Source of the DNA: Suillus spraguei
Taxonomy: Eukaryota; Basidiomycota; Agaricomycetes; Boletales; Suillaceae
DNA: 64,000 nucleotides
Direction of reading: 5' to 3'
Assembly: GCA_016800925.1 (NCBI GenBank)
Contig: JABCPU010000011.1
Span: 124,001-188,000 of the forward strand
The notes under the pieces were generated by a model. That model was not told the origin of the DNA, did not search any database, and was given only the letters and a program-made list of their open reading frames with translations. A program made the position numbers and the translations under genes. This document shows positions 32,917-45,059 of the stretch, piece after piece. Within the stretch, counting starts at the first letter, position 1; every line of letters starts with the position of its first letter.

Positions 32917-34651
32917 ATGTCTGTTCTTGAAAAGTTACAAGAAACCTCGGCTCCAGGTTCCACCACGGCGTTGTATCGTTTGGGCTCCGTAGCCGCTATT
33001 TCCTCTCTTCCAAAGAAACTTCCTTTTCACTCTCCTCAGGTTGCGGGCCTTGGCTGGCGCCTGACTGTTCGTAAACAGGGAAAGAATTATCAGCTATGCT
33101 TCAATTCCCGTGGTTGTCCGGATGCATGGCATGGTACATTGGCCAAGGTCACAGTCTCTTTTCCGTCACATCCTGATGGTGATCCATCCCTCCGTACTGT
33201 ATCTATCGCCGTGATCATAGGACTTTGCGGTTTAGACTCAAATGATAATCATCCGCTGATCACTTGTTCCGTCGAGAAGCTTGAAAATGCCCTCGTCTCA
33301 CTAGAGGTCACCTTAACCAACACCCTGACATATAATCCATTCGATGTATCTGCACCCGTCGGGTGTGTACCAAACGCACCTGCCAGTGCTGAAGCGCCCA
33401 GAGTGCCTCAGGCCTGCTCTGCCCTTCGTATCCTCGAACAATCGCTCAAGACAGGAACATCATTTGACATAGTATTTCAAACTTACACTCGTCGTCTGTC
33501 TCTCGGAAAAGTCGCCAGACCAATTCCGACTTTTGCGAGCATCGCTGTGCTTCAAACAACTTTGCCAGACTTTTGTATGTTACGTTATTATTCCTATTCA
33601 TGGCTGCTGAGTACCATTGACAGCCGGGGGGGACCTTAATTTGTCCTCTCTCTTTGAACTGTCAGAACGCGACAATATCCCTTTCACTTCCCTGGAGAGT
33701 TATGAATATGATTCGGACAGCGATCTGGATGACGACGATTTCGTCGAGAATAATAACAGTCCTACACCAGTTGATAACGAATCACACGAAGGTTGGTTTG
33801 CTTATTTCCAGTGCTGAAGCTTTGATCTTATAGCCCATTGATCATCATCCCACAGACACGACTGATACAGGTTCAATTTTGTCTTCCTCTAGCATTGAAG
33901 GTACTGAAACTTGAAACTTCGTGCATATATCAGATTGACATTGTCAATCTTACAGTTGTATTTCAAGAGCAGCTAGACAATCGACCGTTGCTTTTAGGAG
34001 ATGTTGGGATGGTACCAGTCGTGACCAGCGAGAACTTGATGCGTGGATCCCGAGTCGTCCTTGTAAAGGGTGTTGCCTGGAAGACGTGAGTGTGATTTTT
34101 GTTACCAAGGCGCTACTGAATGGAATTTCCAGGTGGCACGCCTTTATCTATTACTGTTATACCGGCATCGTGAACTTTGCAAACTTGCGTTCTCAAAGTA
34201 TGGCCGACGGGCAGAGTCGCTTAGAGGATGGTCCACCACATTGCTCCCCGAAGTCGATGTATCAATTGGCTAGGAAGGTGACTTTATGAAACTTTTGTTG
34301 ATGTATCTATATGAACTCAAAGCTACAGCTCAACAACGAATCATTGTCTCAACTTGCTTTAAAGGCCATTGAAACTAGGTTGTCCGCAGCCAACATACTG
34401 GATGAGGCATTTTGCAAATTTACTTCCAGGTATTGATGATCTCGTCGTACATCTGGTCGTTGCTTACTGCCACTCCTCAAAGGCATGACGCCGTCAGAGT
34501 AATGGAAACCGCCCTCCTGCTGAAACATAGGAGTGCGTCAGAAGTTTTACAGGGTCTCCCAGCTAAAATTGAAGCCGTGGCCATGGGTAACGTACCCAAC
34601 GCTGGACAGGTTCTCACCGCGTTGATTATGCAGATACCTGGCCAGGACTGA
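32917..34651 (+). CDS. MATH/BTB-type protein A
   Basis: Most diverged and apparently complete member of a five-copy family. Exons 32917-33574, 33624-33791, 33856-33900, 33956-34085, 34133-34277, 34323-34429, 34483-34651: 473 aa, phases consistent. The N-terminal beta-rich region (GLGWRLTV, ending in an LxVTLTN strand) looks MATH-like. An acidic linker follows (YEYDSDSDLDDDDF). The BTB/POZ C-terminal half is TWHAFIYYCYTGIVNFANLR, then CSPKSMYQLARK and a 3-box/BACK-like helix pair (LALKAIETRLSAANILDEAF). Such proteins are usually Cullin-3 substrate adaptors; this is family inference. Large lineage-specific expansions of this type are known in mushrooms. Confidence 0.78.
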
Positions 34652-35040
34652 ACCTGATAGCGCCACTGATCACCGTTGGGTGTCGATTGTCGTTGGGTAT
34701 GTTAATGTTCACTATGCAGACGGGTGGCACCATTCTTGCATTGTAATTGTACTATCAAATTCATTGTTGCTGATGGACTTTTAATGACTTTTACGTGCAC
34801 ATGTTGTTGAACTCGTGGAATGCTGCTCACTGTAAGTGACTCGCTGATAGTTTTCGATCTACTCAGTACTATTCTGAGACGATGATTTTCATTATTCCAG
34901 CATATTAGAATACTGTTGACGCCTTGCTTGACGTGTATCTTGCGTGTTGCAGTCACTCCTAAATATGGAGGCGTGACATCGCCTTCCACATAAGAGACTC
35001 TCAGGCTTAAAGCGCCTAAGCATCCTTTGTTTCGTCCACC
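34652..35040. other. Spacer between MATH/BTB A and B
   Basis: No gene. Parts of 34790-35040 recur before gene C (44760-45060) and parts of 34540-34990 recur at 46830-47200, so this spacer was duplicated with the genes. Confidence 0.5.
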
Positions 35041-36779
35041 ATGCAGAGGGTGTCTGATTCAGTTACGACCATCTTCCACTTGCAAACTAAGGATGAACGC
35101 CTTGCGACCTGCCTGCAAGGGGGTTCAACCACAGTTTACAGCGAAAAGTTCGGGTTGGGGTGGCGTTTTGGGCTGGAGTACGCAAAAGGAGGTTGGACTT
35201 TTGCTAAAGTGAAGGTTTACCTTGATCACACCCATTGCTCGTCGGAGACAGACGCCGCCACGGTGACTGTTTGCCTCAAAGATGGGTCTGGTTCAGAGGT
35301 TCCTCCTTTTGACAGCAGGACGATCTCAATTGCTGACTTTGGCCATGGTCCCCCCGCGCTTGTTGCCTCGTTCTCGCCGTCCACTATTGTTGCACACCCT
35401 TATATGTGGTTTACGGTCACCACCAAAGCAAAATTCGCTCCAGTTATCGCTGACCCCCTCATCAATACTGCGTCTGTTCTCAGGCAGTCTATGAACAACG
35501 GTGAATTTGCCGACACCAAGTACTATGTCATGTCCAAGCGTGAAACCGGGAGATCTTCAGGAGAAACTCGTTTCATGTATGCAAGCAATGCAATTCTAGA
35601 CCACGGCACTGGCATTGCGCCAGTTCTCCCTTGTTGGTGGTTTCTCATCTTGCCTGGTGGGTGAATAATAATGGATCTATCTTTTAGCATCTACCACGGG
35701 AGATTCTTTACTCGTTCAGTACTAGAGCGAATCTAGGATGATGAGGGACGCCGAGCGATATGATGATTATGACCTTGACAGCGACCTTGAGGAAGAGGTG
35801 GTGAAAGAGAAAAAGAAAAAGAAACCGAAACCGAAACCGACATGGAGACCGAAAAGACAAACGAAGGGGACAGGACAAGGAGCACCTGGCCAGCCCCCAC
35901 CTTATCGTGACAGCCAGAGCTATTCTTCTCGTGAGGCACCTTCCGAGTCCGATATATCTGATATCACTTCCGAAAGTAGTGTTTTAAGTTCGGATGGTGG
36001 TGGTGAGTCTGTCTCCTCCCTGCTCCTGGGGTGATCATTCGTACTGAGTCTACTACTCAGACCTCAGCTACATGGAATGGCCAGCTCTGGGGTCCCGAGG
36101 TTTCCGCTCAACGGACACATTGAGGGCTGAGCAGCCGCCTCAGCCCTTTTCTCCGACCCAGCGAATGGTGCTAGTTCGGAACACGGCATTTGCGACGTAA
36201 GCCACAGTTGCTCTGACTAGCTCAAAATGACTCAAGCTGTTCGTACAGCTGGGCATCCTACATATACTATTGCTACACTGGCCAAGTTTCTTTCTACCCT
36301 CTGAAGTCCAAAGATCCGCTCAGCCGGCGCAACAATACAACTCAAACTTTACGCTGTTCTCCCAAGTCGATGTATCGACTCGCCCTTAAGGTTGGTGTAT
36401 CTCACGTCCTGTCCTTTGTGGCACACAGCTTAACAAGATTCCCGAAGCTTAAGAATGCACGTTTGGAAGCTCTAGCGTTCCAGGCAATCAAATCTAGTTT
36501 ATCCAAGAGCAATATCTTGGACGAAGCATTCTCATGGTTTACAGCTCAGTACGCCTTTCTTGTTTTACACCCTGATTCTCGTTGATCCTCGATCACCACA
36601 GGTACCCCGATATTCGAAAAATGGAACTAGAACTCCTAATAGAGTTTCGTAGCACACCTGAAGTATCGAGTCGTCTGGAGCGAATTCTTGGAAGTGTTAC
36701 CCGAGGAGAAAGACCTTACGCACAAGCCATGCTTCTAGCCTTTTGTTCGGCACAGCAGGGGGCGGGCAGCACACAGTGA
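35041..36779 (+). pseudogene. MATH/BTB-type protein B (nonsense mutation)
   Basis: Close paralogue of C and D. Exon 1 (35041-35632) has GLGWRFGLEYAKGGWTF, VKVYLDHTHCSS, RTISIADFGHG and LRQSMNNGEFADTKYYVM. Splicing to 35688 as in gene C gives SSTTGDSLLVQY then TAG at 35723-35725, where C and D have CAG; the gene is therefore interrupted. Downstream coding features persist: the acidic DLDSDLEEE, a Lys-Pro low-complexity insert (35805-35850) not present in C, the block around MVLVRNTAFAT, YIYYCYTGQVSFYPLK, CSPKSMYRLALK, LEALAFQAIKSSLSKSNIL, and RLERILGSVTRGERPYAQA to the stop at 36779. The tail differs slightly from C by a small deletion. Probably a recent pseudogene. Confidence 0.75.
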
Positions 36780-38475
36780 AGACACTATCGCTCCATCGAT
36801 GTTGTAAATGTAAGTCGTGTTGTCCCAATGTTGTCCTAGGCCTCGTGTTATCTTGTCTTTCGCCTCTCACCATACATCACAGTGTTGTATTATTATGAAC
36901 TTGCTTGGAACTTGTCATGTATATACAAGGTTTACCGATAACGTGCAACGGCTTGCTTGACGAAAGTGACACATGTCGAAAGTTTGCTTGCTATTTGGAA
37001 TAACGTATGTAGCACTTTGTCCTTTCAAAATGTTAATCTGGTACAAGGCTATGAGAAACTTGGGACAGACCAGATAAGCTTGGGGTGAGCCCTAGACTCG
37101 TGACCGGCCTGTCTATGAGGTCTATTGACGGCCTGCCTCATAGACGTGGCTAGTCACGAGTCTAACTTTGCCCGGTTGAAATCGTCGAGGCATACCCAGT
37201 ACAGTTATTTGGGACGTGAAATTGAAATTTGAATTACCATACTTTTACAACATTCAATAAAAACTCTGTAGTACATATCTTTTCTTGGAAATTCAAAATT
37301 GCATATCTGAAGTGTCAAGAGAAAAATACACAATCGCTCATGCACGACATTCAAAATGGTAAGGAGACGTGAAGATCTCACGATTAACTTCACCGGGAAA
37401 GATTACGTCAGCTCACATCATGACCGCAAGACGAGTGGCTTAAGTACTTGACGCGGCAATGTGTCTGCTGTACAACCTTTGCTATTTGATTGAATCATTG
37501 TATTATGATGTTCTTTACTACCCCTCAATACCATACTTCTGTCTTTGCCGCTCAGAAAATTTCAGTCTGGTTGCGCACTTTTCTCAGTATGCATTGTAAT
37601 GATCTGTCGATCGATTTTTTCGGCTGACGTCGAACTCTCCCATTCAGTATCTGTTCTCTTCGGCGGTGTTTCCTTGTGTGTCTTCGTTAACGAGGCAAGC
37701 ATGACATTTGGACGAGCACCGAGTTGATCAAAGGGTCAACAGCCATGAGAAAATCGTGGCTGTGACATCCTCCCCAATAGCAATGCGTGTTTTTTCGCTG
37801 CTCCATGCAACGTGTTGAGATGGCTACTGCAGTTTTTATACATTGAGGCACAACTTCCAAATTCGTTAATGATCTTTTCGTTGCGCCCAGCGGACCTTCC
37901 CAAGGTGAGTGCTAACAAAATATATGATGATTGAATATTCTCAGGCGTAACTAGGCATGTATGTGACTGCTCCATTACCTCTGCGCAGTTAACATTCTTA
38001 ATAGGATCAGTTATCGCTTCCATCATGACATGCTCGACCCCGGGATGCTACCCGGATATAGACGGTACTGCGGAGCCCCTTGGCGGTTGATAAGTTTATT
38101 ATTATTCCAGTGTACAATGTAACCATTGTAACGTCCACTCTTCTGACCTCAAGGTTTGGTGTGGTGGATAAAAGGATGATGAAAGTTGACTGCTTGGCTG
38201 TACGAGCGCCAAACAAATTATCACATCCTATCCTTCATTGTCACATCGGTGTTGTGGTACGCTGCTCTTGTATTCTGTCGCTGATATTTTCTAACTACAT
38301 TATCCGTCATTTTGTAGCTTGAGGGTTCACAAGAAATGACACTACTTGTCCAATTGTTTCCAGCCTTTGCTATCTTTCTGACCATTTGCCGTTCGTATCT
38401 GATTATCATCTGCATCTCCAGTTGAATCTTCGTTCAGTATTGCTTCTTGCGTGTGCAAGCCCAGTTCCCTACGCT
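36780..38475. other. Intergenic region, partly duplicated 3' flank of B
   Basis: 36780-37090 matches 49277-49610 downstream of copy D (CTTGTCATGTATAT, ATAAGCTTG and more). The match ends at an imperfect hairpin (37093-37164). The rest (37170-38475) is AT-rich with short ORFs only. Confidence 0.5.
37093..37164. repeat. Imperfect hairpin at a duplication breakpoint
   Basis: Arms 37093-37120 and 37136-37164 pair along TAGACTCGTGAC...GTCTATGAGG with a few mismatches around CGGCC/TAGCC and a 15-nt loop. The similarity to the flank of copy D stops just before it. Confidence 0.8.
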
Positions 38476-41400
38476 ATGGCATCAGAAAACGACAATCTCA
38501 TTCTACTCCGTGATTTTGTTCAGGCAAGTGGACATTTTCTCATTTTGTGCGTTGTTTAACAAGACGTACATCGTGAGCCACTGACCCGATACGTGTACTT
38601 GGTGGAGGTACTTATTAGTACTTAGTACATCTTTGCTTGCCGGTTTTTGTTTCTTGTTTCTGCTTGTCTTGCGACGTCTCGATACCCTGCAAAGTACCTA
38701 TCAGTTATGGCTCACAGGGAGGACATTCGAACAATCAAAAGTTTTCGCAATTCTTGACTGCATATTCCAGGCATGTTCTGTACCAAGGACATTCTCCACT
38801 CCTGAATGTGATTTGCCATGAATGCGTGACTGCTCAACGCTCGCTCAGTCCGCAGCTGAAATCGAAAATTCAGATAAGTGAGTGTACCAAAGTTCTCACC
38901 TCACATCGATTATGCTCAGATTAAGCCCTGGGCGCATTATGGCGTGCGGCGAACTGTGGCCGATTGATGGAAAGCAAATTCCTTATCAAAGTTTACGCAC
39001 AGTATCTGTTGGGAATTTGATTGACTATTATGCCTAGTACTGTCTGCCTTTGATTATGGTCTGACTAAAGGAGACTAACTGCTTTGGCGTAGATCGAACA
39101 GGAACCATGTGCACGATGACATGGTTGAAACTACCCCAGATTAAAATAAATTGGCTCGAATTATTCAACGAGTAAGGCTCCAGTGTCCGTTCAAGTTCAG
39201 GCTATGGTCAAAATCGAGTACTATTTTACTATCATTGCAGGCAGTGCAGTGGTTGTAGTATGATCAACCCCTGCAAGATCTTCAACTTTTCAAACGACAC
39301 TGTTTGCAGCTCGAGCGGCGTTTCAAAAGGACACCAGTGCCGCAGGGTCCATTGTTCATCGATCATCATTGAAGGTGCGTTACCTCTTGTACATGTGCAA
39401 CCCGTTGATGATGCATATAAATCACATGATCTAACTTTGAGTTCTCAAGAAGTTATGCTAGACCTGATCGCACCGTGACGGTCTTCGATAGGGTTAGCAG
39501 TCGCGATGTCTCCCCTGGTGGTAACCAACCAACCAAGTGGTGACTGTGCAATAGATCCAGATTCAGTCTAGTGCGATTCGCAACTTTTATGAGGTATCGC
39601 AAGTTTACTGTATCTTTGGCACTAGTACTTATGGTGATTCTATATAGGTAATTCGCGCACTTTGGGGACCCATAGCGGCACGGGTGGGAGAAGCGAGTTT
39701 CCTGTTAGCTGAGTGGACTTGGTACTTTTTTTGGCATTACGGTGATAGGTCTCGACCCACAGATATCTTGTATTCCACATGCTGAGGTAAACAGATGTTC
39801 GGTCACTGTGTATCATCGAGATTGCACTGGAATTACATCATGTCTGAACTTAGTTTAGCTTGTTGGCTCCGCGATTATGTTCATTTTGGTACTCCTGAAG
39901 CGATGCAAGGACCTGCCCGGGTGAAGATGTGCATGCTTACAATCACAAATAGCTTCTTTGGGCGTGGTTTGCCACATTTTTGTAAACCCGCAACCTGTAT
40001 CTGGGACCCCTTATAACTACACCAACGCCATCGTTGTTTTTCCGCCAAGCTGCACTCACTAATACCGATCCCTTGAATATGACTGTGATCTCGGATGATC
40101 CCAGTCTGTGGCCGCTAATAAAATTCTATCTCGTTTCTAGCTATTTTACAGGTTCGTGGATAACAAGCCAGACAATGTTGGGATATATCACTTACTCGAT
40201 GTTTGATGTGGGTTCACAGTTGCAGCAATTACTGTGGTTGTATATGATTGGGGTGAAGTAACCCAAGGATAATACTTTTCATGAAAATCATTGATGTCCC
40301 TATGGTATTTAGCACTGACGTTCGGACAAGTGGTGAGTTGGTGCTATCACCGCAGCACCTATCTCACTAAGGCTAATTTCGTAGTTTGAGTTAGTCTGGG
40401 TGAGCAGAGTCTTGTCAGGAGAATCGCCGAGTATATGAATAATTTGGAGCAAGGGGCAACGCTGGTCACTCGTGACAATCTTGTACCTCAGTGTGAGTTT
40501 TTTCACTAAGTGCATTTAATAGTTGCACTGACAATCATTCTAGTTGCGCACCACTGGAATACTATACTTTGTGTATGTCCACCAACCAATACATTGGCAG
40601 CCTGCTAACAAACTATCTTGACGGCCAGCGCATCTTTACTGTGTACGTATCCTCATACACTGATTGTTTTTCTGACCGGCAGTATGTAGTGAGTCTCCCC
40701 TCAATTTCGGTGACAGACGCAGTGAGTATCTGCACAGATACCTGCCATTCTCAGCTCACAACACTCTTATGTAGGGGTGAGGTTCTCGACCACATTATTG
40801 AATGCATCTACCAAACAAAATAGCTGTGAGTTCGTTTGAAGCATCGAATCTTCATATGTTCATCAGTGACCCGTTGTTAGGCACCTTTTTTGCTTTTTTA
40901 CAAATGTGGCTCTCCTTCGTCATAAATGCCATCTTGGACGGTGAGCTACTTAGCTGCAGTACTCAATAATACTGACTTGACTGAAATATCATGTAAGTTA
41001 TCATCATCGCTCGTTTACATGCCATGTATCAGCAATCCAAAAAATGCTCGTGTTTCTCACTGCAATCTTCCTGGCTGTTACGATCTCTTGCGGTGTGATC
41101 ACTGGGGTGCTAGAACGCGACCCTTTTTCATATGCATATGGTATGTTTTCCTTATGGATGACAGACTCAACTGCACCTCAGGCTCATGAAATACTAGAGG
41201 AATACACTCTTTCTGGCACCTATTGATGCGTCGGTAATAGCATGGGAGATTATCAGCTTCTGATCGCCACGACTTGGATACTCGGCTTTGTATGGGAGCT
41301 CCTTGCGCTATTTCTTGCCATCTGGATTACTGTCAAACGCCCCGGTGAACTCCGACGATGGAAAATCGAGGACCGCTTCTTAGCGCTAATGAAAACACAA

Positions 41401-41848
41401 GTGTTATACTTTGCAGTGTGAGTATGAAATTTGAACGCGATTTTTTCCTACTCATTTAAAGGGTTGTCACGGTGTGTGCTAGCTTTGTTGCTACTACTTG
41501 CTTGAACCTCGGCTCTATGTTCTCTCCAATGATATCTGTACGCGAGTCTGTAACTGACATTTGCATCCGACCACTCACCATTAATCATTTATATAGACCT
41601 CAGATTCTGTCGGAGTCGAGGTTTATTCTGGAACTCTTGTCATTCTCCAGTTCGTCCAGATGTTTATGCTGGGACCACGCCTTATCCTCGACGTTCGAGA
41701 ATACAATGCTAATCTTGTAGCCAACTCCGACACAGACATCGGTCTACAATCACTTTTGAGGAGTGCGTACACGACAAGTCGAGTGGCAGTGGTGTATGGC
41801 TCGGGGAGCAATCAGCGCGTGTTGAGTACTCTGCCGCAGGAGAGATGA
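38476..41848 (+). pseudogene. Multipass membrane protein of a mushroom family (decayed)
   Basis: The 3' half is recognisable as a large mushroom family of seven-helix-like membrane proteins of unknown function. Segments: ARLHAMYQQSKK, MLVFLTAIFLAVTISCGVIT, LEEYTLSGTY, GDYQLLIATTWILGFVWELL then ALFLAIWITVK, VVTVCASFVATTCLNLGSMF, and after an intron (41541-41598) SVGVEVYSGTLVILQFVQMF then MLGPRLILDVREYNANLVAN to the stop at 41848. Lesions: the A-run at 41039-41044 is one base short for SKK-MLVF to be in frame, and TGA at 41224-41226 interrupts TY-stop-C. A possible first exon, MASENDNLILLRDFVQ, starts at 38476; the middle (38530-40900) cannot be joined convincingly. Start of the gene therefore uncertain. 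Confidence 0.6.
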
Positions 41849-44392
41849 GGTTCATCGCAGGCGGCAGTATTGATAAATTATCTCGGTGTTTCGAGGTGAA
41901 TTTGACCAATATCATGATCATCAATGCTGTAGAGCCCACTTCAGGTTGCACTTGATTAATGATTGATGAGCGCCGATCTATGGTGGACGATAGGTTACGG
42001 TTCGATGCCGCAACTTATTTGGAAGTCCGACCAGTGTTCGTTTCGAACTTCATTGGTATACACCTATTCACGCTATGGTTTTGTCACATGAATCACAACA
42101 TTAGTGGCGAATAAATCTATCCTTCGGACTCCTTTCCTGAGCTCACTTAGCAGCCCTTACCCTCCAGGATATGCGACTCACTCAGGCTGCGCAGTGCTTC
42201 ATTCCCGCTATGACAGTAGTGGGTGTTGTGTTCCTCACTGCGTATGTTGATCTTAGTCGTCGACTATGCCTTTAATTGTTATCAAGTCATTGGACCCTTT
42301 ACTGATAATCCTACTCTTATTTATGTCGACGATGAGTTGAGATTTCTCTGTGTTATCGTCCTTTCTGCATGACTGTATTGTGCTGCGTTTTGTTTCCAAT
42401 CATAATGGGGTCACCGTGGAGTTGACATCTGGTCCTGCGCGCATTCCTACCATCGACAGTTGGTATAATTCTTAACAGATGTTTCGACCGGTCTATCTAG
42501 CCTGAAGTATATTCTCACTGTCTTTTCTCCTTCTGCCGCATCCCATATTGCTTTGAGACAGCATGACAATCTTGTATGATCTCAATACGACGATCAATAT
42601 TATCACGACAACTTGCAAACTCTGTCAGCATCTGTACTGACCCTTATTGCCCCCGTTTTGTGTAGAAGAGAGCAGAGATTCGTACGAAGACTGCTGCTCT
42701 ATGGAAAGCCAGACCACCGTGCTCTACTTCCAAGGCTTCCGCTTCTCAGAACCTTCCTAGTAAGGTAAGTGCTTGCATTGGTTTCCGAACACCCTGTGCG
42801 ACCATTCTAATGAGTCATGTAGATTTATTCCCGCTACCATAAGGGAGTGGGTTCGAAACCTGCCGACAAGGTTTTTTCTATCGGAACACACATTGATATT
42901 CACCCGTGATGGTTTCTTTGGCAGGTCATTGTAACTAATCTTACCCTGATGGTTACCACAACAGAATCACAATCTGTCTCTCTTTCCTGTGTAGGTTCGA
43001 AACCTGCTGATGACAGCGCTTTTTTCTATCGGAACTCACCTTGACATCCACTCGTGGATGGTTTCCTTAGAGGTCCATCTTAACTGGTCTTTGCCTCTGT
43101 GCAGATTGTTGTTGCGACATCAATATTTACTCCATGGCGAGTCATGCCTTCGGACACATTCGAAACACTAATTATATTGTGCTCTGCGTAAACCCCCTCC
43201 TCTGAGTCCTCTCACTACCTTGATTGCAGTAGATCGTATGGCCAGTGAAGCTTCCTTGGCGTTACACTTGCCTTGGATATCTTTGAACCGACTCGCAAAC
43301 TTCAAAGTCTCCCTCCGCTGGTTGTTTCTTCGTGTATTCGTGAGAAGCTTCAAGAGGTTCGTACACTGGTAGATTCTAGGTCAAATCGCAAGGCCTGCAG
43401 ACTCCGAGCTTCACAATTTTTTGTCTGTGAGACAAGTGTATTGGTTAATAACATGCTCACGCTGCTTCCCTTTGCCAACATAACTGAACTGATAGCAAGA
43501 TTGTATGCCGTGTGACCCGTGTCTAAGATACTTATGTCTTATGCACGGGCCTTTGAAGCCGTGCCGGAACTCATCACTATGCAGCTCAAGACACGGAGTC
43601 GGGGATTGGCGCGAATCCGACCAAGCGCCATTACTGATAACCGCACTTGTGACTTTCTGTGACATAGAATGAAATTCAACTTGAGGTGTACCAAGAAATA
43701 TTAGTTCAAGGCTAGAACAAACATTGATTGGACTTCAAGATACGTCGCGGCAAATCGAACCGTAACCTATCGTCCACCATACGCATCAATGAGCGTTAGC
43801 TTTGAAATTCGAAGCTTACATGTGATTACATAAGTTCAAGTCGACTTTCGCCGAGTCACCACCGTGACAGGACCCACTGTCAGAATTCTTCCTGCCTCAC
43901 GGCCCGTTCACATCATCATCCCTTGTCATCTCCCAAGCCTCAGTACTTAAACAAGAATCGGGCAACTTGAATGTCTTGACGTAAGCCTTTCATCGCGACG
44001 TTTTTTGGGCAGTCGCCTTTTCGTTGCCCTACTTGGACCGGCTTGAGAGGGAGTCTGCATTGTCATGGTCAATTGGTCCTCTGCTGCGGACTCGAATGGC
44101 AGCAGGAAGGCACCATCCGTAGACGTGACTGGCAGAGCGAAATCGGGATGGTAGTTACCGAGGTTTGACCTCGCTAAGGGAAGTGGTGACATCTGGATGG
44201 GACCTAGTACGCCGGTGGGTGGCTAGAGTCTTGTCGGACCTCAGGCCGATCCATGCCATCATCATGCAATGGCACTGGGGTGAGGAGGTTCACCAGCTTC
44301 GTCAGGAAGGTCGTCACGGTAGAGGTCGAGCTGGGGTGGGTCAGGTTCGCGGAGTAGAAATTGGTAGGGGTTCAAGTAACGGTCGATGTAAT
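41849..44392. other. Gene-poor region with scraps and a local duplication
   Basis: No complete gene seen. It contains a local duplication (42850-42945 and 42993-43090). Short readings such as MDIFEPTRKLQSLPPL at 43273 resemble nothing known. Minus-strand ORFs at 43947-44192 and 44262-44549 are Pro/Asp-rich and unrecognised; the latter runs into the inverted repeat. Confidence 0.45.
42850..43090. repeat. Imperfect direct duplication
   Basis: 42850-42945 and 42993-43090 share GGTTCGAAACCTGC, TTTTTTCTATCGGAAC, TTGAxATxCAC and GATGGTTTC in the same order, about 143 bp apart start to start. Confidence 0.75.
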
Positions 44393-44578
44393 GACCGCTA
44401 CGAAATTGATCATAGTATGGATTGGGGAAGTTTAAAGTGAGGTCTTCCGAGACACTATTTTCATCATCATTAGCGGTGGCAAGTTGCAACCTGCCACCGC
44501 TGATGATGAAGAAAATAGTGTCGGAAGACCTCGCTTTAAACTTCCCCAATCCATACTATGATCAATTTCGTAGCGGTC
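44393..44578. repeat. Nearly perfect long inverted repeat (arms ~93 bp, no loop)
   Basis: Left arm 44393-44486 and right arm 44487-44578 are reverse complements with only a few mismatches or 1-3 base gaps. The centre is GTTGCAAC (44483-44490) and the outer ends are GACCGCTACGAAATTGATC and its complement. No clear target-site duplication. Could be a foldback/MITE-like element or the product of an inverted duplication. Confidence 0.92.
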
Positions 44579-44609
44579 AAAAAACATCGCGATGATCCGT
44601 TCAGACAAA

Positions 44610-44785
44610 CTACCATCTTCCTCATCAGGACCTAATGAAGCAGACAACTGGACTCCACCAGTTTTATCCATTTCATCCTTGATACTTTTCTTGCCCCTCT
44701 TCGGGTTCTTGGACGTGACGAGCTTGTGCTTCCCACTCCCTTACGGCGGGTTTTGTAATCCCTGACGACATCTTCCTTGCGACCA
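44610..44785. repeat. Dispersed fragment, copy 1 (partner 49775-49965)
   Basis: Shares with 49775-49965 the words CATCAGGACCTAA, TCTTGATACT, GGGTTCTTGG, AAGCTTGTGCTTCC and ACGACATCTTCCTTG in the same order. Possibly the remnant of a minus-strand exon; the family is not recognised. Confidence 0.65.
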
Positions 44786-45059
44786 CATGCACATGTTGTC
44801 GAATGCTGGTTGGCGTTCGCTGCAGGTGACTCGCCAATGGTTTTCGATCTGCTCAGGGCTATTCTGAGACGACGGTTTTCATTACTCCAGTATATTTAGA
44901 TTGTTTATTGTTCATGACTTGCTTGACGAGTATTGTGCGTGTCATCAAAATTCGGAATCCTGCGCGATGGGTCAGTTACTTCTAAATTTGGAGACGGAAC
45001 ACTGCCTTCTGAACTCAGAGCTTGAAGCGCCTGGGCATCATTCTGTTGTTTCGTCCACC

